Shown piece after piece: positions 54,847-64,000 of a stretch of DNA of 64,000 nt. The stretch lies in contig NC_051063.1 in the NCBI RefSeq assembly GCF_004664715.2, forward strand, positions 114,066,829 through 114,130,828, in the 5' to 3' direction. Below the pieces are notes generated by a model. The model did not search any database. It had not been told where the DNA came from and saw nothing but the letters and a program-made list of their open reading frames with translations. How positions within the stretch are numbered: position 1 is the stretch's first letter; every line of letters begins with the position of its first letter. This DNA comes from Peromyscus leucopus. Taxonomy: Eukaryota > Chordata > Mammalia > Rodentia > Cricetidae. Made by a program: the position numbers and the translations under genes.

Positions 54847-55834
54847 TTCAAAGAAACATGTTACTGATTAATCCAGCTTTTCTAAGGGCATTGCACAGTC
54901 ACAGTTAGATACCCAAATGACCCCTAAAATGTTTTTTATGAATCCATTTTCACATTTAGGATGAATGGGAGTAGAATTAATTTTCCTCAGGTTACATTTT
55001 CTAGCTTTAATAAAAGAGTGTTTTTGAGGACAGTTGTTTTTGACACTGAAAAAGACGAAGTGACCTTCAAATCAGCTATGCACTGACTAGAACACACACT
55101 TGAAAGTGTTGCTGGTATCGAAGCATGTCAGGGAGGTCTCAAAGCATCATCTTTTACACACACACACAACCATGACAAAACAGGTGTGCTACTGTGAACG
55201 AGATTCAGAAGAAGGAACAATTACTAGAAACAATAGACTTAAATGCCTGGTTATTATTGTTCCATCCATTATCTGATATAGAATATAGAATATCTATATA
55301 CAACACGTTTAATTGTGTAATTCCTAAAGCACAAAGATGAGAAAATAATGAGGGTCAAGCAGAATGGGACAGAACCAAAATAACTTCCAATAATTAAAAA
55401 TGTATTTACTTTAAGATGTACTGATGGATGACGTCATGGATGGATTGGTGTGGCATATAACAAGTACAACAACATATTAACAGTGAAATGTGTAAACAAA
55501 GCATATAGGTACTCATTTTCATATTCTCATAACCTTGAGACTGCTGCAATTTTTAAGGAAGAAAGTTGAGGGAAATGTTATGCCTAGTAGGAAGTATTTC
55601 AAAATGGAATTTCTTAGTAGCAAAGACAGAGAAAATCTGAAAAACAATCAAAGAAAGGAAAAATCAGAGTTTTCAAAGAAGACAATGGAGTAAAAACTTC
55701 AAATTCTTGAGAGAGAATAACCATCATCATAGAATTTTTTTACTTTGTTTAAAATAGTTGCACTAGAATATAAAAATCTCAAACTATGAGAAATCAAGAA
55801 ATCTAATGCAAAACTTGGTGAAAATTAGAACACA
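54847..55834. other. Unique AT-rich DNA
   Basis: A short CA run near 55155-55167. Otherwise nothing recognised. Confidence 0.4.
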
Positions 55835-56330
55835 CACTTTACAAAAGAAAATAATATTCAACATCATTGGAGGAATGAAAATTAAAATCACAATGAGATA
55901 ATACCACATATTCAATATGATGGTTATAGTCAGGACTGAGTATCCCGAGCACTGATGGGAAAGAGGGAGAATTGGGACTCCTGTACAATATCAATAAGAG
56001 TGGAAAATCATAAAACTCTGAAAAGGGGTTTGGAACATTTTTAAAGAGCTACATGTGTAATTACTAACCCATCTAGTCTTTCATATTTTGGGTATTTATC
56101 TAAAATAAAAGGAAATATATATCAATGTCACTTTGAAAATTGATACAAGGAAGTAAACCAAATGTCTTTGAATAAATGATCAAACAAAGAAAGTATGATC
56201 AACCACACAATAGACTATTATTCAGAATAGAAAAGGGGGGAATTCTTCTATTTGAGCGGATATTCATTCTATCATGGCTATGCTATTAATGTATACAAAT
56301 GGCCAGATATTAAATTATGCACCTCACACA
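55835..56330 (+). mobile_element. Ancient L1M ORF2 end and 3' region
   Basis: ttcaacatcattggaggaat, aaaatcacaatgagataata, gggtatttatctaaaataa and agactattattcagaatag are conserved L1 words in the right order, with many indels. Confidence 0.75.
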
Positions 56331-56839
56331 TGCACAGCTCATTACACTTTCAGGTACACCTCAAAAAATAACAAGCAATATTAAAAAGTACAAACTGAGG
56401 GAAGTTAATTTTACAACATGGAGGCAAATAAAGTCCCCAGGCAAGAGGTCCACAAATCAAAAAGAATGCACATAAAAACCAAAGAAAAATAATAATAAAA
56501 ACCTGAACAAGCATTTCATAATGAAAGAAATACATATAACTGATAAGACTGGGAAAGATTCCCAACTTGCAGTGGGACAGATGCTAAATAACATCATAAT
56601 AGAATACCAAAATAATAAAAGCAAAATACTCAAGTCTGACAATGCAATGACAGGGATAAGAGGATATGCATAACTGCTAAATTGCTGTAAACACTCCAAA
56701 ACACAGTTTTTATTCCCAGAAAATTGGTCCAGTGTTTCTGTACAAGCAGCTCTTTCTGCTCTCAGTGTGCATTCTAGTTAAACCCTGCACTCAGTGGAAC
56801 TCAACAGCATTCATAGCCACATAAGCCATCCACGCAGTG
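56331..56839. other. AT-rich DNA
   Basis: Minus frames at 56350-56699 are Phe/Leu-rich as AT-rich DNA gives; no domain. The stretch may include more decayed L1. Confidence 0.3.
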
Positions 56840-57080
56840 TGTTAGAAACAACCCAATGCTCATCAAAAAGAACGTGGATTGATTGTGTCATGTTCTCAAA
56901 CTGGAATTTATAAAAAAAGCAAAGTGAATTACAATATGAAATCACATGGATAAATCTTACCAACATAATACTGAGTGACAAAATTACCTCTCAAAATGAA
57001 GATTTTTTTAAATTCAGAAGTGTATAAAAGTATACTATGTATTTAGGAATCCATATGCACAGGTGTGACAAAACAGTTAG
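56840..57080 (+). mobile_element. Ancient L1M 3' region
   Basis: aacaacccaatgctcatcaa, aaatcacatggataaatctt and ataatactgagtgacaaaat follow an L1M 3' end. Confidence 0.6.
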
Positions 57081-57117
57081 ACCAAAGCAAAGGAAGGTGT
57101 GAAAACAAGGTACAATT

Positions 57118-57420
57118 TTCCTGGACTTACAATGGTGCTACGTGCACAATGTAAGTTGAAACACTGTAAGTCAGAATGCTGTGTAACACACCTAACCCAG
57201 AAAACAGCACAGCTTAGCAGCACAGGACAATGAGCCTAACAGATGTTTACTCCAGAGACAGCTTGACTGACTCACAGTTTAAGCTCACTGCTGTGGCCCA
57301 GCATTGTAAACATACATTTTTTTTAAGTATCACTACCCTAGGAAACATAAAAATAAAAACGTGAGGTACGGTGTCCACTAAAGCCAAAACTAAGCAGTTG
57401 CATCATCCTCGCAGTGGAGA
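57118..57420 (-). mobile_element. Tigger-type DNA transposon remnant
   Basis: ctggacttacaatggtgcta, tgtaagttgaaacactgta, aacacacctaacccagaa, cacagcttagcagc, tgctgtggcccagcattgta and gaggtacggtgtccactaaa follow, in order, the complement of a Tigger/MER2-type pogo-like element. The cgacttacgatgg-like edge is the inverted terminal end. No transposase remains. Confidence 0.65.
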
Positions 57421-57741
57421 CTGCAGTGGACAGGCTGGGCAGGCTGGGCGGGACAGGTGAAGAAATGAAACAAGGTTAGAACACAAAATTAGAAAAGGAA
57501 TTAAAGGGCAGGATCAGCTCTGGATTGGAGGGTCGGTTTGCAATATGCCTTTGTTTTCACAATGCTATGTATATATAACATGAATATATGTATGTATTGA
57601 GTATTGATTTTTTTAATTAAAAGTATGGAATGTTTCATGACTATAAGAATTACAAGCTGAGTATGCTTCATTTCTTTGTTTAACAAATTACTAGGGAGGA
57701 TAAATGCAGGCCTAACTAAGTCAATATCAAATACAAGAGTA
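57421..57741. other. Unassigned DNA
   Basis: Nothing recognised. Confidence 0.3.
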
Positions 57742-57865
57742 AAGATGTGGTGGCGTACGCCTTTAATGCTACCACTCAGGCAGAGGCAGAGGCAGGTGGA
57801 TCCCTGTGAGTTTGAGGCGAGCCTGGATTACATAATGAATTCCAGACCAATAAGGGCACAAAAGC
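57742..57865 (+). mobile_element. B1 SINE, 3'-truncated
   Basis: gatgtggtggcgtacgcctt, aggcagaggcaggtggatcc, gagtttgaggcgagcctgg and aattccagaccaataaggg; the A-tail is missing. Confidence 0.85.
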
Positions 57866-60306
57866 ATCCGAAGTTTAAAAATCTTTTAATTTTACACATG
57901 GCTATGTTATTCTGCCTCTCTCAATGAAGTCTCTATGAAGTCAGGTTTGAAAATGTCTGAGAACAGAAGGGAAAATCTTCAAAGGTAAAAATTCTTGAAA
58001 ATGTTTAACACTGTAAGGGCTTATATTATAAGCCATTATAATATAATATGTTGTATTATTGCTATAATACTCTATGTAAGCATTGTAGGGTATTGGGTTT
58101 GCAAAATTCAAAGGGAAAAGGATTAAAAAACAAACTAACAACAACAAAAAAAAAAAAAACCCTCCAGAAAGCAAGTTGCGTTTTTAACAACAGGTCTCCA
58201 GTTTTAGTTCAAAAGAAGAGCATCTGCAGAGATCTATAGCTACAGTCTCTTTAAAGGATAATGAAATAAAAATAAAACAATTTTATACATAAAATCATGA
58301 ATTTTCCTCTACATCACTTTAAGGGTACAAACATCTTTTTATACATAGCCTTTCCAAAGTTCCAAATTTTGAAATACTAGACAGACCTGTTATCTAGTGA
58401 AGGGACCATAGACCTTACCATGCCAATCCTAAGGACTCATATTAACAAGTTACACTTTGAAATAAAACAGAGAGCACTCACATAAGACCATTTGTCATCT
58501 TTCACGCTTCTCTCATCAGCACATTCCATGTTTTTACTCCTCTCCCTCACTGTAACTCCTACCACCAGAGTTCAGGTCCGTGCCATGACCTTCTCACACT
58601 CTTCCTCTAGACTCAAATGTCCTTTCCCCACACAGAAAGCCTCCTGCCCCTTCAGTTCAGTCTGTGGAGACTAGGATCTACATACGAAACAGCATCAGCA
58701 TAGGAATTACCTTACCAAAACTTGGTTCAACAGAGTGGGAAGTAGTAACACCCGGGCAGCTATCATGAAAAGAAAAATGTTGGTGTGGGGAGAAGTGAAT
58801 GAGGCAGGGAACGAATCCTGCTACTTTGCTCTTATTCTAACAGCAGATTGCTTCAATCTATTTAATACTTACAATTCTAGCGTATATTAGAAGTAATTTT
58901 TTACTCACCTTGCTGCACTTCATTTAAATACACCATTTTCCAAGTGTAGAGCAAATGCCCTCGGGAACGAAGACATTGTCCTACAGAGCCATTTATTCTC
59001 TGGTATCAAACATTGCCATGCTTGCAGTTAGCAAAACAAACTGTTTGCTAATCTTAGTTTATTTGCATTTCCTTCCTAAGACACTAATACAAGAAAAACT
59101 ATCGAGCAAAGTCAAATGTCCCTTCACTTAGGACTTTAGGAAACCTGAATAGCATTTAGATGACACTTGTATGACCTGACTATTGGATCTTACCTGCTCC
59201 AACTTTTTACTGTGTACATTCTTTTTCAGACAAAAAAAAAAAATGGTTTACGATCTCTGAGAACATTTAAGATAAATTGCTCTAAGAATTTCCAGACCTA
59301 TCCATTTTAAGCTCACAAAATGCTTAAAAGCCAATCTATAAATTATTGCCAAATTAATATGTTAATCTTTTTCAAACTGGTATTCCACATGAGTCCCCCG
59401 GGGTTATCTGGGTCTGGAGCTGCATTTCTAACAGGCCCATGGTAATGTCCATATCTTCTGATACAGTGGCAACACTAGACCTAAGAAAGAGCAGCTGGGG
59501 CTTAGAACATAACTCTCCTCACACTCCCCTTTCTCACAGTTCTCCTCACTTATGAAAACCTTTTCTGAGTAAAGAGAGGGGACATCTGTAGGAGAAGCAA
59601 ATCGATGAGAGAAGAACCACCACATGGTTGAAAATAATAATCCTAACTATTTAGGGGTTATTGCTGACTGAATTGGTTTAGATTAAGTCAGACTGTCAGA
59701 TGTAAGGAACCACAATCATTTCTCTGCCATCAGGTTGCTAAAACAAAAACCCCACTTACACTTGATATCTGAAACAATCCCTTCCCAGACCAATCTCTTT
59801 TATGTTTTAACCCCAATCCCTTACAAATAAGATCTGGCCTTGACAATGGTGGTTTTGAGACAGTTAGGTCGTCAATTGTCAAACGGCTTATTCAAGAGAA
59901 TCTGTGAGAAATGGGACAATCTTTGCAAGGACGCCCTTAAAAACTAGTGGGCTAGAACTATTTCATCTACTTTCAAATAGACACAGCATGACACAACATT
60001 TCCTCAGATGCGCCTCAGAGCTCCCATTTGAGATACTTTTAAACAGCTGATGAATTCTCAATATCCTCTGGAGTGACAATCTTTTGCATTTACAATGAGA
60101 TTTGGTATTTTTTTAAATAACCAAATGCATCAGACAAACTTATATATGTGGTTAAAAGTGGGGGGGTGGATTCACCTGACTTTAATTAGATTTTTTAAAA
60201 AATGACTCTTAAATTATATGATTCTTCAGTTATATGGCTCACTAATTGTTCTGCAATTATCTACTTAAACATAGTAAAACAAAAAAGTAATCAGAATGTA
60301 GAAAGT
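57866..60306. other. Longest repeat-poor stretch
   Basis: About 2.4 kb without any repeat I can name. A 17-bp palindrome lies at 58018-58034 and an A14 run at 58146-58160. Frames at 58492-58674 and 59428-59625 have no domain. It is the best place in this window to look for conserved non-coding sequence, though nothing in it proves function. Confidence 0.4.
58018..58034. repeat. Perfect short palindrome
   Basis: GGCTTATA, one T, TATAAGCC. Confidence 0.9.
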
Positions 60307-60312
60307 ATAATG

Positions 60313-60745
60313 TGTGGTGATATTTTATTTGTATGTTAATAAATAAAGTTTGCCTGGAGATCAGAGAACATAGATAGTCATCTATAAACATAAGTCAGGT
60401 GGTGGTAGCACATACCCTCAATCTGATCACATGGCAGGCAGAATCTCTGTTCAAGAACACAGCCAAGCGTGATGACACAGGCCTTTAGCCCCAGTACCAA
60501 CCATAGGGACCTGGAGGTCTGTATAGACAGGCGGTGAAGAGGAAGTGAGGTGGCTGGGCTAAGAGCAAATGAGAAGGCAGAACAGCAAGGCAATAAAGGC
60601 GCAGGTTAGACAGGAAGAAGCTGGTTCACTTGGGAAGCTACAGTGAGCTAAGGTTAGCTGGTGACTCTCACCACTTCTTAGATCTCTTTGGCTTTTACCC
60701 CTGTATTTGGCTCTGTGTTTCTTATTTATAAGAAATTCATCTACA
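60313..60745 (+). mobile_element. Solo LTR, class II, SINE-carrying family
   Basis: Starts TGTGGTGATATT and ends CATCTACA. It has ttaataaataaagtttgcc, B1-like gtggtggtagcacatacc, a second SINE-like block (gccaagcgtgatgacacagg), gcaaatgagaaggcagaaca and acccctgtatttggctctg. Perfect ATAATG duplication (60307-60312 and 60746-60751). It lacks internal retroviral sequence. Confidence 0.88.
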
Positions 60746-60751
60746 ATAATG

Positions 60752-61420
60752 TATCTATATACTTTTCATCTGTTATTATAGACAGGAATAAAAATGATGC
60801 TGAAAGGAATAATATTATAGGAATAATTACCATTACCTTTCTTTACCATGAGAAACCTCTGTGGAGATTGTTACCACTGACCTATTTGGGCAAGTTCACA
60901 TTTAGCTATCAGTCACCACCAGACTGTTTACTGCCAAAAATGCACTGCAGTCAGCTGAGAATTTTGTCACAACCTTGAGAACATAATCTTGGAAGATGTG
61001 CTTGCTTCAGAACCACATGCCGTATTCTTCATCCAACATACTGTGTTCTCTCTGGTGTTTTTGGTACCACGCACTTGATTAAGAATTCAGCCAAACAACA
61101 TAACACTATTGTTTTTAGTGTATCTAATGATTTTACAAACTGCAAACTTGAGGTTCCATTCTCCTTCCTTGAGCACTTGGTTCTGTCTGAGGAACCAGAT
61201 AAATCCTCAATTCAATTCAATTTCCTTATGCTGCACACAGATCTCATACTTTCTCTTCTACAAAATAAAATGTCATCATTGCTTTGGTCCATTTGAGTCC
61301 CAGACTACCATATACTGATTCACTGAAATAGAGTAATCAATAAAAGCTTTATCAGTACAGTAAGTGTCTATCTAATGCTTTGCAACCAGACAATTTTCTT
61401 AAAAGAAATTACCTGAGAGT
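60752..61420. other. Unique DNA
   Basis: Frames at 60688-60978 and 61075-61318 have no domain. No repeat recognised. Confidence 0.35.
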
Positions 61421-61431
61421 AGAAGAATGGA

Positions 61432-61627
61432 CACTTCTTGCAGCCTTGAGGTAGGAGAAGGGCTTGGACTTGCCTCTACTGGATGTTCCTCCTCATGGGA
61501 GGCCTTGCTTTCTTGTGGAGGGGAGTGGGGGTGGGTTGGGAGGGGAAGCCTGGGGAACAGGAGAAGGGAAGAAGGGGATTTTTGATTGGTGTGTAAAGTG
61601 GATGGAAAACTTTTCTTAATAAAGAAA
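61432..61627 (+). mobile_element. L1 3' end, 196-bp insertion
   Basis: gggcttggacttgcctctac, cctcatgggaggccttgct, gaggggagtgggggtggg, gggaagaaggggatttttg and an A-rich end. Perfect 11-bp duplication AGAAGAATGGA (61421-61431 and 61628-61638). Confidence 0.9.
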
Positions 61628-61654
61628 AGAAGAATGGAGTTAAATATGAGGTGT

Positions 61655-62035
61655 TCTAGTGTTCTTTCTGTTGCTGTGACAGATGCCTATGACAAAAGAA
61701 ACTTAGGGCAGGATAGGGTTTATTTGGTTTACTGTTCTAGGACACAGTCCATCACTAAGCCAAGTAAAGGCAGGTGCCCAAAGCAAAAACCATAGCAATA
61801 TGCTGCTTGATGGCTTGCTCATTCACAGCTTTATGCTTAGTTAATATACTGTCCAGAACCACCTGCCTAGGGATGGTGCCATCCATCATGAGCCAGGCCT
61901 TCCTATATTGATAAATAATCAAAACAAGTCTATACAGGTATGCCCTGGGCTGATCTTATCTGGAAAATTCCTGAATTGTGGCTTTTCTCTAGGATAACTC
62001 TAGTCTGTGTCAACTTGATAATTAAAGGCAAAAAT
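61655..62035 (+). mobile_element. Rodent dispersed repeat (gctgtgac...gtcaacttgat)
   Basis: tctttctgttgctgtgacag, agggtttatttggtttactg, ctgcttgatggcttgctcat, ctgcctagggatggtgcca and ctagtctgtgtcaacttga. It is the opposite orientation of 36326-36745. The frame at 61586-61795 overlaps it and is not a gene. Confidence 0.65.
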
Positions 62036-62324
62036 ATGAAGAATAAATTAAAGGAGAATACAAATGAAAAGAAAGTATAATTTTAATTTCACAGTCAAAA
62101 TAGAGTGAAAAGAAGGTTGCTAATTGATAAAAATTGAGCGTCCCATAGACAAATAAAAGAAATAAAGTGGAGATGAGTGCAAAGGACTTAGGCAAGATGT
62201 AACTCAGTAGATATCAAAGATGCAGGATCAGAGCAGAAGACATACTTATAATGCTCCAAAGGTCCTAAAAAAGTGCCAGTTTTCTGATATGGTCAGGTGT
62301 CCTCTGTTCCTGAACAAAGCTCAA
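62036..62324. other. AT-rich DNA
   Basis: Nothing recognised. Confidence 0.3.
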
Positions 62325-62470
62325 GTTGGAAGAAATAAAAGGAGTAGAGAGTGGGAACAATGAAGGGCAAGGGGAAGAAGGGAAGGAAATGGGGAGGAGA
62401 GGGAGGGAAGAAGAGACAGAAAGGAAAGAGGGAAGCACAGAGGAGGAAGCCAGAAGGGAACCTGAAAGGA
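62325..62470 (+). repeat. GA/GGA-rich polypurine tract
   Basis: About 140 bp, mostly purine (gaagggaaggaaatgggg, gagaggggagggaagaag). The Glu/Lys/Gly-rich frames at 62326-62695 come from it. Confidence 0.9.
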
Positions 62471-63514
62471 ACTTCAGTTTCAAAACACTTTCTTCGACTA
62501 AGAAGAAAGAGGGGTTTGAAGAGAAAAGGCTTATCCAGGACTGATTACATCATGGAAATTACAAACCTGGGACAAGTATTTTGTACCAGAAAGAAAGAAA
62601 ATCCTCAAAAATCTTATCAAAATGGCATGGAAGTCTTTCTGAAAGGGCTCCTGGTAGTAAAATATGGAATAGTTCTAGAATTAAAAAATAAGTAACAGTT
62701 GTGTATTGTAAACAACTTAATAAAATCACAGCCTATGAGTCAATAATACTATAAATAAGGGACAAATGGAAGAAGGAAAAGCCTCTTCCTTAGAGTAGAA
62801 TTCTAGCCAATGAAAATGGAGATGTGATAAAATAAGAAAATCATCAATTACTGTTTCAACCAATGGATAAGAATTAGACAAAGAGTTTGGCACTGTTTGA
62901 ATTCATAGTTCTCCCCCACCAATTAGAATTGGCACCCAGAGACTCTTATTACCATGCACCATGGACATAGAATAGTCAAATTTGGTATATTTTTGCCAAA
63001 ACTTTAGGCAAATCCCAATTGCAGAACATCCTACAAAACACCTGGCCTATGCTCTTGTATTATGCCACAGTCGACAGGAAAGGTTGGTGAATTACTGAAG
63101 ATTAAAGGCAACTGAAGAGGAGTCTCGAAAAACCAAAAAAAAATAAAAAATGATGAGTAAACACAATGGAGGATCTTGGATAGATCTTGGACTGAGAAAA
63201 AATTACTATAAGTAGACATTACAGGGAAAATTCCTGAAACTGTACAGAAACTGTGCATTTTATATTAGACTAAGAGGAAATTATATGGTTTTGGATAATT
63301 GCATATATACTAATACTAATTGCATATATACTAATACATACATACTAATAATACTAATACTATATACTAATTGCTCTAAATACTAAAGTATTCAGTGATA
63401 AAAGGGTTTGATGTCCCCAACACATTCTCAAATGCCTCATTAAAGATATGTTATAGATGCACATATGTATACATATAGAAATATAAAGAGATTTATGCAG
63501 AGAATATAAGGCAA
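62471..63514. other. AT-rich DNA with a B1-tail-like scrap
   Basis: agtctcgaaaaaccaaaaa at 63120-63138 is exactly a cricetid B1 3' end, about 30 bp long, perhaps an extremely truncated B1. TACTAATA-type simple sequence lies at 63300-63385. No gene recognised. Confidence 0.4.
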
Positions 63515-63890
63515 GTGTCGGTTTCTGTTCTATTGCTGTGAGGAAACACAATGACCAAAGAAACTCTTATAAAAGAAAGCATTTACTTGGGAGCTTGCTT
63601 ACAGTTTCAAAAGGTTAGTCCATGATCATCATGGCAGGAAGCAGAAAGACACAGAGCTAGTGGAGAAACTGAGTGCTTTACATCCTGACGCACAGGCAGC
63701 AGGCAAAGAGAAAAAGAGAGAGAATTCACCCTGGACCTAGTGTGTGCTTTTGAAGCTCACTCCCAGTGACATACCTCCTCTACCATGGCCATAACTCCTA
63801 ATCCTTCACAAACAGTTCCACTAACTGGAGACCAAACATTCAGCCATATGTATCCATGGGGGTTATTTTTCATTCAAACCGTCACAGCAA
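63515..63890 (+). mobile_element. Rodent dispersed repeat (gctgtgaggaaaca type)
   Basis: ttctattgctgtgaggaaac, aatgaccaaagaaactctta, gatcatcatggcaggaagc, cctgacgcacaggcagcagg, ccataactcctaatccttc and ttcaaaccgtcaca follow a very common rodent repeat. Class not assigned. Confidence 0.65.
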
Positions 63891-64000
63891 ATAAAATATA
63901 AAAATTGAAGCTTAGTAAATGAACGTGCAGGAGTTTCTAATACTGGTTATAAATTTCTGTAGGCTTTAAATCATATCAGAATACATAGTTTTTTTAAAAA
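63891..64000. other. Window end, unassigned
   Basis: AT-rich; nothing recognised. Confidence 0.3.

Noticed and set aside
62326..62695. 114- and 72-codon Glu/Lys-rich frames
   Set aside because: Products of a GA/GGA polypurine tract.

Overview
This window looks like nuclear DNA of a muroid rodent, most probably a cricetid (hamster, vole or deer-mouse relatives). The evidence is repeat content: B1 SINEs with the cricetid-type 3' half (gagttccaggaaaggcgcaaa and a cgaaaaacc tail), B2, B3, ID/B4-type SINEs, many copies of the rodent Lx/L1 3' end, rodent class II LTRs, and older mammalian repeats (MIR, L1M, Tigger). Base composition is AT-rich with long microsatellites. I found no convincing host protein-coding exon, tRNA, rRNA or CpG-island promoter. 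It reads as an intergenic or deep-intronic segment; which of the two cannot be told from sequence alone. Family names are from memory of consensus sequences, not from a database run.

The only substantial coding remnant is in an endogenous betaretrovirus-like provirus at 7948-11487. It consists of an 85-bp stub of the 5' LTR, an integrase reading frame with intact HHCC and DDE residues, about 2.3 kb of non-coding 3' sequence with an AT-rich degenerate repeat, a polypurine tract and a 306-bp 3' LTR. It sits inside an ancient L1 ORF2 fragment (7793-7947 plus 11488-11720) and is flanked by AATATC duplications. gag, pro, reverse transcriptase, the primer site and any env are missing.

Layout. 1-7.8 kb: Lx/L1 tails on both strands, a rodent dispersed repeat, and a B1 split by a SINE-carrying solo LTR. 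7.8-11.7 kb: the provirus in L1. 12-17.7 kb: nested SINEs, microsatellites and a half-L1 (HAL1)-like element. 18-29 kb: mostly low-repeat AT-rich DNA with MIRs, Lx tails, one B1 and one B2. 29-36.7 kb: solo LTR, L1 tails, a twin-primed inverted L1, MIR, B3s and microsatellites. 36.7-39.5 kb: few repeats. 39.5-52.9 kb: the densest retrotransposon cluster (Lx, B2, LTR-like sequence, two L1s head to head, two solo LTRs, B1). 53-64 kb: old L1M tails, Tigger, B1s, the longest repeat-poor stretch (57.9-60.3 kb), a fourth SINE-carrying solo LTR, and further rodent repeats.

The most informative material is the insertion history. Seventeen insertions or splits can be read from target-site duplications, including LTR-in-B1, LTR-in-Lx, ERV-in-L1 and B1-in-B4, plus a four-member family of class II solo LTRs that carry SINE-like sequence. 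I saw no evidence for a previously undescribed functional system.
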